Source: Eubacterium sp. (lineage in GTDB: Bacteria; Bacillota; Clostridia; Lachnospirales; Lachnospiraceae). Taken from it: 41,215 nt of DNA. Each line of letters begins with the position of its first letter. The stretch's first letter is position 1. A program made the position numbers and the translations under genes. The stretch lies in contig JAEEGM010000072.1 of the NCBI GenBank assembly GCA_016280325.1, forward strand, positions 1 to 41,215. Direction: 5' to 3'. A model generated the notes under the pieces. That model searched no databases and was not told the DNA's origin. It saw nothing but the letters and a program-made list of their open reading frames with translations. Shown here piece after piece: positions 8,462 to 15,485 of this stretch.

Positions 8462-9676
8462 ATGGCTGGTTCGGAATTTGGAACGATTTTTAAGGTATCT
8501 ACTTGGGGAGAAACCCACGGAAAAGCGCTTGGTGTCGTGGTTGACGGGTGCCCGGCCGGAATCCCCCTTAAGGAGGAGGATTTCGGGGAGGCGATGGCGA
8601 GACGTCGACCGGGGCAGACGAAGTACGCGACGCCCAGAAGTGAGGCGGACGAGGTGGAGATTCTCAGCGGCGTTTTCGAGGGGATGACCACGGGGACGCC
8701 GATCTCGCTCATGATACGAAATACCTCGCAGCGTTCCGGGGATTATTCGGGGATGGACGGATACTATCGCCCGGGGCATGCGGACTACGGCTTTGATGCC
8801 AAGTACGGCTTTCGTGATTACCGCGGGGGTGGACGTTCCTCCGGGCGTGAGACGGCGGCCCGTGTGGCAGCCGGCGTGATCGCGGAGAAATTTCTCGCCG
8901 AACTCGGCATCCGGACGACGGCTTATGTCAAGCAGATCGGTCCGTGCGTATGTCAGAAAAATATTTACACACCGGGCGACCGGTCGGAGATCGGAAAGGG
9001 AGATGGCATCACCGGGCGGTTTGTCCCGGAGAGGGAACTGATCGAGAAGAGCCCACTTCGTATGCCGGATCCGGATGTATCGGCAAAGGCCGAGGAGTAT
9101 TTGGATAACTGCATGCGGGAGGAGGATTCATCCGGCGGTCTGATCGAGTGTGTCGTGACCGGGATGCCGGCAGGAATCGGAGATCCGGTCTTTGACAAGC
9201 TGGATGCGCTGATCGGACAGGCGCTTTTTTCCATCGGGGCCGTGAAGGGTGTGGAGATCGGAGCCGGATTCGAAGTGGTAGCGATGAAGGGATCGGAGAA
9301 CAACGACAGCTTTGTTCCGGAGAATCCGGAGCAATCGCCGGCGTTTATCAGGCGGAGGCCGAAAGGGCTGGCCGCAGGAGTTCCGCGTCCGTTCAAGGCA
9401 AGTAACGCGTCCGGTGGCATACTCGGAGGTATCAGCGACGGAGATGATATCGTCCTTCGCGCGGCGTTTAAGCCGACACCGTCGATCTCCAGAAAGCAGC
9501 AGACGGTGAATCGTGAGGGAGAAGCGGTGGAGATATCCGTGAAGGGACGTCATGATCCGATCATCGTTCCGCGCGCGGTGGTTGTTGTGGAATCCATGGT
9601 CAATCTTGTGCTTGTCGATCGATTGCTTCTCGGCATGGGAGCCAGGATGGATCGAATCAAAGGTTTTTACGTATGA
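8462..9676 (+). CDS. aroC: Chorismate synthase
   Basis: Catalyses the last step of the shikimate pathway (EPSP to chorismate) and needs reduced FMN. The 404-residue product opens with GTIFKVSTWGETHG and contains GHADYGFDAKYGFRDYRGGG, GRETAARVAAG, NNDSF, SNASGGILGGISDG and the conserved C-terminal VESMVNLVLVDRLL. I chose ATG8462 because GGAG at 8451 is correctly spaced and family homology starts at GSEFGTIF; an earlier in-frame ATG adds 19 arginine-rich residues with no homology. A lipoprotein gene follows after 36 nt. Confidence 0.97.
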   Translation: MAGSEFGTIFKVSTWGETHGKALGVVVDGCPAGIPLKEEDFGEAMARRRPGQTKYATPRSEADEVEILSGVFEGMTTGTPISLMIRNTSQRSGDYSGMDGYYRPGHADYGFDAKYGFRDYRGGGRSSGRETAARVAAGVIAEKFLAELGIRTTAYVKQIGPCVCQKNIYTPGDRSEIGKGDGITGRFVPERELIEKSPLRMPDPDVSAKAEEYLDNCMREEDSSGGLIECVVTGMPAGIGDPVFDKLDALIGQALFSIGAVKGVEIGAGFEVVAMKGSENNDSFVPENPEQSPAFIRRRPKGLAAGVPRPFKASNASGGILGGISDGDDIVLRAAFKPTPSISRKQQTVNREGEAVEISVKGRHDPIIVPRAVVVVESMVNLVLVDRLLLGMGARMDRIKGFYV

Positions 9677-9712
9677 TCACGGTATGTGAACGATCAACAG
9701 GAGTAAAAAGTT

Positions 9713-10597
9713 ATGGCTAATCTTAATAAAATACATATTGCTCATCAGAGCGGAAAGCGAAAACACAGTCGACTACATGTGTCGGCCAGGCTTTCAATCA
9801 GTCGGATTGCTGCGGCCGGATTGGCGCTTGCGATAGCATTGACCGCATGCGGTACGGGAGAGCCGGCGCCCAAGCGGGGACAGCCTCCGGCAGCGACGAA
9901 GCAGGCAGCGGAGGAGACATCGGAGGAGATGCCGGTTGTCAGCGGCCAGTCAGTCTCGATACCTAAATTTGTGATGAGCGGCGATCAGGCGCTGGAAGAG
10001 GCGGGAAAGATCATTTCCCGTATGTCACTGGACGAGAAGGTATCGCTGATGGTTGTGGGGTACATGGATATCCGGGATACGTTGCGGTATTTTCCTGAAG
10101 ATAATACGCCGACAACGGGAGAAGTGATCCCGGAGTCGCAGTATTCTCTGATGACGGTTCGCAGTAAGGTCGAAGAAACCTACGCGCCCTTCCTCGGAAA
10201 AGGTGCGGACAAGGTTATGATGAGTCTCACCTCGTATCCGAAGATCACCGCGATGATCACGCCGGCGTTTATGTCCTATGAGGTTGTGACATCGCTGCTT
10301 CGGACAGAACTCGGATATGACGGGGTAGTCTATACGCCGCCACTCAACGATCCGAGATTGCTGAAACGCTATCCGGGAGACACGGATGAATACCTGGCGG
10401 TGGAAGCAGTTAAGGCAGGATGTGATATTCTGTATCAGCCGAAGGATAAGAATAAGTCGATTCAGGCGCTTCGCATCGCGGTCAATACCGGTAATATGTC
10501 GGAGGACAGGATCGATGCTTCGGTCATACGGATACTGAAAAGTCGGTTGATGAGAGGCGAAGAGATAGAAACTAAGGAAGATATAAATTCAAAATAA
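9713..10597 (+). CDS. Lipoprotein, degenerate glycoside hydrolase 3-like
   Basis: The 294-residue product has a long basic N-terminus, a hydrophobic stretch (31-44) and a lipobox LTAC with C46, so it should be a membrane-anchored lipoprotein. A Pro/Ala/Glu linker follows. Residues about 100-280 resemble family 3 glycosidases of the NagZ type: MSLDEKVSLMVVG, then YEVVTSLLRTELGYDGVVY and AVKAGCDILYQP, then GNMSEDRIDASVIRIL. The usual S/T-D-D-L nucleophile segment is TPPL (208-211), and no KHFPGHG-type motif is present. The domain is also far shorter than an active enzyme. It is probably a non-catalytic binding or structural relative. Confidence 0.75.
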   Translation: MANLNKIHIAHQSGKRKHSRLHVSARLSISRIAAAGLALAIALTACGTGEPAPKRGQPPAATKQAAEETSEEMPVVSGQSVSIPKFVMSGDQALEEAGKIISRMSLDEKVSLMVVGYMDIRDTLRYFPEDNTPTTGEVIPESQYSLMTVRSKVEETYAPFLGKGADKVMMSLTSYPKITAMITPAFMSYEVVTSLLRTELGYDGVVYTPPLNDPRLLKRYPGDTDEYLAVEAVKAGCDILYQPKDKNKSIQALRIAVNTGNMSEDRIDASVIRILKSRLMRGEEIETKEDINSK

Positions 10598-10620
10598 ATA
10601 TAATTTTGGGAGGAAAAACA

Positions 10621-12075
10621 ATGGCAACAAATGTATACTCAAGCCCGCTTTCAGAGCGGTATGCAAGCAAGGAAATGCAGTTCATTTTTTCACAGGACAT
10701 GAAGTTCCGGACGTGGAGAAAGCTTTGGATCGCCTTGGCAGAGACGGAGCAGGAGCTGGGACTGAAGGATGATAAAGGCAATCCGCGTATCACGGATGAG
10801 CAGATCGCCGAACTCAAGAGTCATCAGGACGATATCAATTATGATGTGGCGCGTGAGCGTGAGAAGATCGTTCGTCATGACGTGATGAGCCATGTTTATG
10901 CGTACGGACAGCAGTGCCCGAAGGCGGCGGATATCATCCACCTCGGGGCAACATCCTGCTATGTCGGAGATAATACGGATGTGATCTTAATGACCGAGGG
11001 GTTGAAGCTGGTTAAGAAGAAGCTGGTCAATGTGATCGACGAACTCTCAGCCTTCGCGATGCGTTACCGTGAGCTTCCGACGCTCGCGTTTACGCATTTT
11101 CAGCCGGCGCAGCCGACGACGGTGGGCAAACGTGCTACGCTGTGGATCCAGGAGTTTATGATGGATCTCGAGGATCTCGAGTATGTGCTCGGTGGAATGA
11201 AGTTGCTCGGTTCGAAAGGAACCACGGGTACGCAGGCTTCCTTCCTGGAGCTTTTTGACGGAGATGAGGAAAAATGTCGTCAGGCGGACAAGATGATCGC
11301 GAAAAAGATGGGCTTTGACGCGTGCTTCCCGGTATCGGGACAGACCTATTCGAGAAAGCTCGATACCCGTGTGGTTAATGTTCTGGCCGGGATCGCGGCT
11401 TCCGCACACAAGCTGTCGAATGATATTCGTCTTCTGCAGCATCTGAAGGAAGTGGAGGAGCCGTTTGAGACCGGACAGATTGGTTCATCGGCTATGGCAT
11501 ATAAGAGAAATCCGATGCGGAGTGAGCGTATCGCGTCTCTGTCACGCTATGTGATGATCGACGCGTTGAACCCGGCGATCACATCGGCGACACAGTGGTT
11601 TGAGAGAACGCTCGATGACTCGGCGAATAAGCGCCTGTCGGTAGCGGAAGGATTCTTAACCATCGACGGAATCCTTGATCTGTGCCTGAATGTCGTGGAC
11701 GGACTCGTGGTTTACGACAAGGTGATCACCAAGCACCTGATGGCGGAGCTTCCGTTTATGGCAACGGAGAATATCATGATGGACGCGACCAAGGCCGGCG
11801 GCAACCGTCAGGAGCTGCATGAGAAGATCCGACGGTTGTCGATGGAGGCAGGCACGAATGTTAAGGAGCGTGGTCTGGATAACAACCTTCTTGAGCTGAT
11901 TGCGGCAGATGACAGCTTCCCGATGACGCTTGAGGAACTGAAGAGCACGATGAATCCGGCACGCTACGTCGGACGGGCACCGAGTCAGGTGAAGGAGTAT
12001 ATCGAGGATGTGGTACGGCCGGTGTTGAAGGAGAATGAGGCGTTGTTAGGTATCAAGGCTGAGATTAATGTCTAA
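10621..12075 (+). CDS. purB: Adenylosuccinate lyase
   Basis: Cleaves SAICAR and adenylosuccinate, releasing fumarate, in purine synthesis. The 484-residue product has the fumarase/aspartase superfamily signature GSSAMAYKRNPMRSE from residue 288, preceded by HLGATSCYVGDNTD and FTHFQPAQPTTVGKR. I chose ATG10621 because GGGAGG lies 8 nt upstream; an in-frame TTG at 10606 would place the ribosome binding site inside the gene. It is followed by a long hairpin at 12083-12159. Confidence 0.97.
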   Translation: MATNVYSSPLSERYASKEMQFIFSQDMKFRTWRKLWIALAETEQELGLKDDKGNPRITDEQIAELKSHQDDINYDVAREREKIVRHDVMSHVYAYGQQCPKAADIIHLGATSCYVGDNTDVILMTEGLKLVKKKLVNVIDELSAFAMRYRELPTLAFTHFQPAQPTTVGKRATLWIQEFMMDLEDLEYVLGGMKLLGSKGTTGTQASFLELFDGDEEKCRQADKMIAKKMGFDACFPVSGQTYSRKLDTRVVNVLAGIAASAHKLSNDIRLLQHLKEVEEPFETGQIGSSAMAYKRNPMRSERIASLSRYVMIDALNPAITSATQWFERTLDDSANKRLSVAEGFLTIDGILDLCLNVVDGLVVYDKVITKHLMAELPFMATENIMMDATKAGGNRQELHEKIRRLSMEAGTNVKERGLDNNLLELIAADDSFPMTLEELKSTMNPARYVGRAPSQVKEYIEDVVRPVLKENEALLGIKAEINV

Positions 12076-12082
12076 TACAATA

Positions 12083-12159
12083 GGGGCGTCGGACGCGGTC
12101 GGAGATTTTCTCCCCGAACTGGAACAGTTCGTTGAGAAAACTCCTGCCGCCGACGCCCC
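12083..12159. repeat. Long nested imperfect hairpin after purB
   Basis: GGGGCGTCGG (12083-12092) pairs perfectly with CCGACGCCCC (12150-12159). Inside, CGG/CCG, GGAGATTTTCTC (12101-12112) with GAGAAAACTCC (12134-12144, one bulge), and GAACTG (12116-12121) with CAGTTC (12125-12130) continue the stem to a GAA loop. The total is about 30 base pairs in 77 nt. No T-run follows, so it is not a standard terminator, and I found no flanking target duplication. Confidence 0.75.
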
Positions 12160-12198
12160 GGGAACATAGGAACAAGAGAATAGAATGGAGCAGGTGTT

Positions 12199-12399
12199 AT
12201 GATCGATAAAGAGAAAGCGGAGAGAACTGTGGATAAGGCAGTTGATTTCCTGAACGAAAAAGGGAAGAAGGCCAAGGATTACGCGGATGAGCATGAGTTT
12301 GATCAGAAGGTGGAAGCGGCGGCGAATACATTGGAAAAAGGGGCGATGGATATTTTTAACAATATTAAATCGTCTTTTGGCAAGAAAACGGGAGACTGA
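12199..12399 (+). CDS. Small highly charged helical protein
   Basis: A 66-residue protein rich in Lys, Glu, Asp and Ala with no Cys and no membrane segment, probably amphipathic helices (VDKAVDFLNEKGKKAKDYAD). The composition recalls small stress or antitoxin-like proteins, but I do not recognise the family. GGAG lies about 10 nt before the ATG. The gene ends 3 nt before the methyltransferase gene, so translation is likely coupled. Confidence 0.6.
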   Translation: MIDKEKAERTVDKAVDFLNEKGKKAKDYADEHEFDQKVEAAANTLEKGAMDIFNNIKSSFGKKTGD

Positions 12400-12402
12400 T
12401 CT

Positions 12403-13473
12403 ATGTGGGTAGCAGACGGGTGGCGTGATTATGAGGTGTTGGACACTTCGGGTGGAGAGAAGCTGGAGCGTTGGGGAAAGTATATCCTCGTGCGGCCGGA
12501 CCCGCAGGTGATCTGGAATACCCCTCATGATGCGCCGGAGTGGAAGAAGAAAAATGCCCATTACCATCGAAGCAGTAAAGGCGGCGGTCAGTGGGAGTTT
12601 TTCGATCTGCCGGAGCAGTGGGAGATCGGCTATGATCTGAATAAAGAGCTTCCACTGAAGTTTCATCTGAAACCCTTCCAGTTCAAGCATACCGGGCTTT
12701 TTCCCGAGCAGGCGGTGAATTGGGAATGGATGGCGGGACGGATTCGGGAGTCCGGCAAGGTGGTTCCTCCGGCCGGGCATACAGATGGAGTTGCCACGAC
12801 GGCAGATCGGCAGGATGGTGCAGGCCGAACAGCGGGAAAGAAGGACGGAGACGGCGATCCCTTCAAGGATCCCGGGCGCTTCCGCGTGCTGAATCTGTTT
12901 GCATATACCGGCGGCGCGACCGTGGCGTGTGCGGCAGCGGGAGCGGTCGTGACGCATGTGGACGCGGCAAAGGGAATGGTTGCCTGGGCCAAGGAGAACG
13001 CCGCGGCTTCCGGGCTTGGAGAGGCGCCGATCCGCTATCTGGTTGACGATTGTGTGAAGTTTGTCGAGAGGGAGATCCGCAGAGGTAACCGCTATGACGG
13101 TATCGTGATGGATCCGCCGTCTTACGGACGCGGACCGAAGGGCGAGATATGGAAGATTGAGGAGAAGGTTTATGACCTGATCCGCCTGTGTACGCAGATT
13201 CTGGCGGAAGACGCCAGCTTTTTCCTGATTAATTCCTATACAACCGGACTCCAACCGGCGGTGCTTACCTATATGTTGGATACGATGATCACACCGAACT
13301 TCGGTGGCCATGTGGAAGCGAGTGAGATCGGATTGCCGGTCAGGAATGCTTCGATCCCGCCGTTTGAGGGAGCTCAGCCGGGGAAAAAAGCGGGAGACGG
13401 ACAGGCGAACGCCGGGAAACAGCCGAAAATGGTGCTCCCATGCGGGGCGAGTGGCCGATGGTCCGGGCGGTAG
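12403..13473 (+). CDS. Class I SAM-dependent methyltransferase (COG1092/RlmI-like)
   Basis: The 356-residue product has the SAM-binding motif LNLFAYTGGATVACAAAGA, the acidic residue in HVDAAKGMVAWAKENA, and the catalytic-type motif MDPPSYGRGPKGEIW. These are typical of the RlmI/RlmK group that methylates 23S rRNA cytosines or guanines; the exact target cannot be told. It lacks an obvious N-terminal PUA domain. Two low-complexity Gly/Asp/Lys insertions (about residues 124-160 and 325-345) interrupt the fold. GGAG at 12391 is well spaced. Acylphosphatase follows after 87 nt. Confidence 0.85.
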   Translation: MWVADGWRDYEVLDTSGGEKLERWGKYILVRPDPQVIWNTPHDAPEWKKKNAHYHRSSKGGGQWEFFDLPEQWEIGYDLNKELPLKFHLKPFQFKHTGLFPEQAVNWEWMAGRIRESGKVVPPAGHTDGVATTADRQDGAGRTAGKKDGDGDPFKDPGRFRVLNLFAYTGGATVACAAAGAVVTHVDAAKGMVAWAKENAAASGLGEAPIRYLVDDCVKFVEREIRRGNRYDGIVMDPPSYGRGPKGEIWKIEEKVYDLIRLCTQILAEDASFFLINSYTTGLQPAVLTYMLDTMITPNFGGHVEASEIGLPVRNASIPPFEGAQPGKKAGDGQANAGKQPKMVLPCGASGRWSGR

Positions 13474-13560
13474 GCAAGATGGCCGGTCCGGGCGGAAACG
13501 AAGTATACACGGTGTGTCTGGAGAGAAAACACACGGGAAGCACTCGGAGAGGAACTCATT

Positions 13561-13830
13561 ATGAGAAGAAGTTATCGATTCTACGGCCAGGTTCAGGGCG
13601 TCGGTTTTCGTTATCACGCGAGCATGGCGGCACGGGGACTGGGGCTGACCGGATGGGTGAGAAACGAATACGACGGAACCGTCACGATGGAGGCGCAGGG
13701 GCCGGAGCCGCTCCTGACGCAGCTGGTGAGCCAACTGCAGGGTGATCGGTATATCGATATTGACGGGGTGGAGATGAAAGAAATCCCGGAGAGAGAAGAC
13801 GAGCGGGAGTTTCGAGTGCGGATGCTGTAA
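13561..13830 (+). CDS. acyP: Acylphosphatase
   Basis: A small cytosolic enzyme (89 residues) that hydrolyses carboxyl-phosphate bonds. It has the family signature GQVQGVGFRYHASMAA with catalytic arginine R18, and GWVRNEYDGTV with the catalytic asparagine. Length and motif spacing are normal. GAGAGGAA lies about 7 nt upstream of the ATG. Its final 14 bases recur 69 bp downstream. Confidence 0.93.
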   Translation: MRRSYRFYGQVQGVGFRYHASMAARGLGLTGWVRNEYDGTVTMEAQGPEPLLTQLVSQLQGDRYIDIDGVEMKEIPEREDEREFRVRML

Positions 13831-13899
13831 CAACATGCGAGGCCGGGAAAACTCCGGTGTGCCGGGAAGAAGAGTTCGCGGTGCATGCGGATGCTGTAA
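13817..13899. repeat. Direct duplication of the acyP 3' end
   Basis: TGCGGATGCTGTAA, the last codons and stop of acyP (13817-13830), recurs exactly at 13886-13899, preceded in both cases by similar GAGTT-CG sequence. The intervening bases are non-coding. The second copy could be a leftover of a duplication or of a former longer gene end. Confidence 0.75.
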
Positions 13900-13968
13900 A
13901 AAGTGAAATTGATAAAAAACAGCATTTGATAAAATAATATGTAAAGTCAGGAGAAGACTATCGTAGGT

Positions 13969-13995
13969 TACTGAAAATTACGTAGTCATTCAGTA
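13969..13995 (+). other. Hairpin between ribosome binding site and start of the DMT gene
   Basis: TACTGAA (13969-13975) and TTCAGTA (13989-13995) form a 7-bp perfect inverted repeat with a 13-nt loop, ending 2 nt before the ATG at 13998. The only good Shine-Dalgarno sequence, AGGAGA, lies at 13949-13954, upstream of the hairpin. Folding would bring it to about 16 nt from the start codon. Confidence 0.5.
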
Positions 13996-13997
13996 GA

Positions 13998-14879
13998 ATG
14001 GAAAATGTTAAAACAAATGAAAAAGAGAAGAAATACCATTTGGGTGTGATATATCTGATCACATCCGCCTTTTTTTTCGCCCTGATGGCAGTTTTCATCC
14101 GTTTAGCGGGTGATTTGCCCTCCATGCAGAAAGCATTCTTCAGAAATGTGGTTGCGGTGGTGATCGCAGGGGTAACCTTAATTAAATCCAAGGAGAAACT
14201 TTCTGTGCCAAAACAGGCATGGCCATCCATCATAATGAGAGCCACGTTTGGTGTAGTTGGCATCGTGTGTAACTTCTATGCAATTGACAGACTACTTTTG
14301 TCTGACGCTTCGATCCTCAATAAGATGTCTCCCTTCTTTGCTGTGGTTGGATCGTATTTTATATTAAAGGAGAAATTTACAGTATTTCAGGGATTGGCTG
14401 TGTTTATCGCATTTATTGGCGGGATGTTTGTGGTTAAACCGTCCTTTTCAAGCATGGACTTCTTCCCGGCTGCGATAGGACTGTTGGGTGGTATCGGCGC
14501 GGGCCTGGCATATTCATTTTTAAGAAAAGCCGGTACGTATGGCACAAAAGGCTCATTCGTGATTTTATTTTTCTCCGGATTCTCGTGTATATTCCTATTG
14601 CCGTTTTTCATCATAAATTACACGCCGATGAGCTGGTATCAGATTCTGATGCTGTTGCTTTGCGGAGCGTCGGCAGCCGGTGGTCAGTTCATGATCACGG
14701 CCGCCTACTACCATGCACCGGCCAGAGAGATATCCGTCTTCGATTATTTGCAGTTGTTATTCTCGACTGCTTTCGGATTCTTCATCTTCGGTCAGGTACC
14801 GGATCTGTGGAGTATCATCGGCTACTGTATCATCGTCGCGATGGCGATCTGGATGTTCTTCTACAATCGAAAACGCTAG
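13998..14879 (+). CDS. EamA-type (DMT superfamily) permease
   Basis: The 293-residue product has ten hydrophobic segments in two homologous EamA halves, typical of drug/metabolite exporters of the RhaT/YdcZ type. Substrate cannot be told from sequence. The N-terminus is charged (MENVKTNEKEKKYH) before the first membrane span. Its base composition is visibly richer in A and T than its neighbours. It is bracketed by a duplicated acyP end on the left and a three-armed palindrome on the right. The start has no close ribosome binding site. Confidence 0.88.
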   Translation: MENVKTNEKEKKYHLGVIYLITSAFFFALMAVFIRLAGDLPSMQKAFFRNVVAVVIAGVTLIKSKEKLSVPKQAWPSIIMRATFGVVGIVCNFYAIDRLLLSDASILNKMSPFFAVVGSYFILKEKFTVFQGLAVFIAFIGGMFVVKPSFSSMDFFPAAIGLLGGIGAGLAYSFLRKAGTYGTKGSFVILFFSGFSCIFLLPFFIINYTPMSWYQILMLLLCGASAAGGQFMITAAYYHAPAREISVFDYLQLLFSTAFGFFIFGQVPDLWSIIGYCIIVAMAIWMFFYNRKR

Positions 14880-14885
14880 TACACT

Positions 14886-14975
14886 ATGCCGGATCAGGAT
14901 CTGACGGTAAAGGCGCTGGTAGGCAAGAAATGGACGAAGATTACCAAGGTTGGTAAAGTAAAGGTTAAGGGGTAA
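14886..14975 (+). CDS. Possible 29-residue ORF or gene-end remnant
   Basis: A short frame (MPDQDLTVKALVGKKWTKI... VKVKG) follows the permease gene. It has no convincing ribosome binding site. Its Lys/Val-rich end, GKVKVKG, resembles the last strand of secreted repeat proteins, so it may be the tail of a lost gene. The stop codon lies at the left foot of the palindrome. Confidence 0.2.
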   Translation: MPDQDLTVKALVGKKWTKITKVGKVKVKG

Positions 14976-15106
14976 CCGGCGTGAGACCGGCGTGTCGACT
15001 CGGATGCAAAGCATCCTCGTGACACGCCGGGTTCACATGATACTAAAAGAGTCCACTCGTATGCGAGCATACGGTGGACTCTTTTCAGTATCATCCTCAC
15101 GCCGGT
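14975..15106. terminator. Three-armed palindromic element with bidirectional terminator arm
   Basis: An outer stem ACCGGCGTGAG (14975-14985) with CTCACGCCGGT (15096-15106) encloses two hairpins. Arm 1 pairs CCGGCGTGTC (14987-14996) with GACACGCCGG (15021-15030), with an inner GGATGC/GCATCC stem. Arm 2 pairs ATGATACT (15037-15044) with AGTATCAT (15087-15094) and AAAAGAGTCCAC (15045-15056) with GTGGACTCTTTT (15074-15085), then CGTATGC with GCATACG. Arm 2, with its A- and T-tracts, should terminate both the permease (+) and the leuA unit (-). No flanking target duplication was found. Confidence 0.75.
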
Positions 15107-15113
15107 AACGCGG

Positions 15114-15485
15114 TCAGTATATCTTCTTGTATCCCGGATTAGCCAGCAGCTCCAGCTTGTTGTAGTACAGGTAGAGCTGCTGGACGCCGTTTTCCAGGTT
15201 GAAGTAGTGAACGATGTATGGAACCAGCAACACGATGAACAGGCCGGTGAGCACCAATAAAGCGATCTCATGGGTGATCAGGTAGGCCGGAACGGTGATC
15301 ACGGTGGCCAGGCCGAAGAGCACGGTCACGATCAGGTGGATCAGACGTTCGTGTTGGAAAAACCCGATCTGAACCTTCAGTCGCTCCAGTTCTTCTTCGG
15401 CCACGACCGACGGCAGTTCACCCGCCTTTTGGCCGGTCAGTTCTTCATAGTACTGAAGCGCGACACGAAGCCTGTTCTTATACAT
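15114..15485 (-). CDS. Small membrane protein with two transmembrane segments
   Basis: The 123-residue product has a charged N-terminal helix (about 1-48) and a hydrophobic pair (about 49-65 and 72-92), with a tyrosine-rich C-terminus (LYLYYNKLELL). I do not recognise the family. Its start overlaps the leuA stop by 8 nt, so it is translated from the leuA message. This suggests a link to leuA, but no function can be assigned. Confidence 0.7.
   Translation of the reverse strand: MYKNRLRVALQYYEELTGQKAGELPSVVAEEELERLKVQIGFFQHERLIHLIVTVLFGLATVITVPAYLITHEIALLVLTGLFIVLLVPYIVHYFNLENGVQQLYLYYNKLELLANPGYKKIY

Noticed and set aside
12046-13836. 596-codon minus-strand frame over the methyltransferase and acylphosphatase region
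   Set aside because: It spans several well-supported plus-strand genes, has no recognisable domain and is explained by high GC content.
14975-15106. Second MITE with target duplication
   Set aside because: The bases flanking the outer stem (AAGGGGTA and AACGCGGT) do not match, so transposition is not supported.
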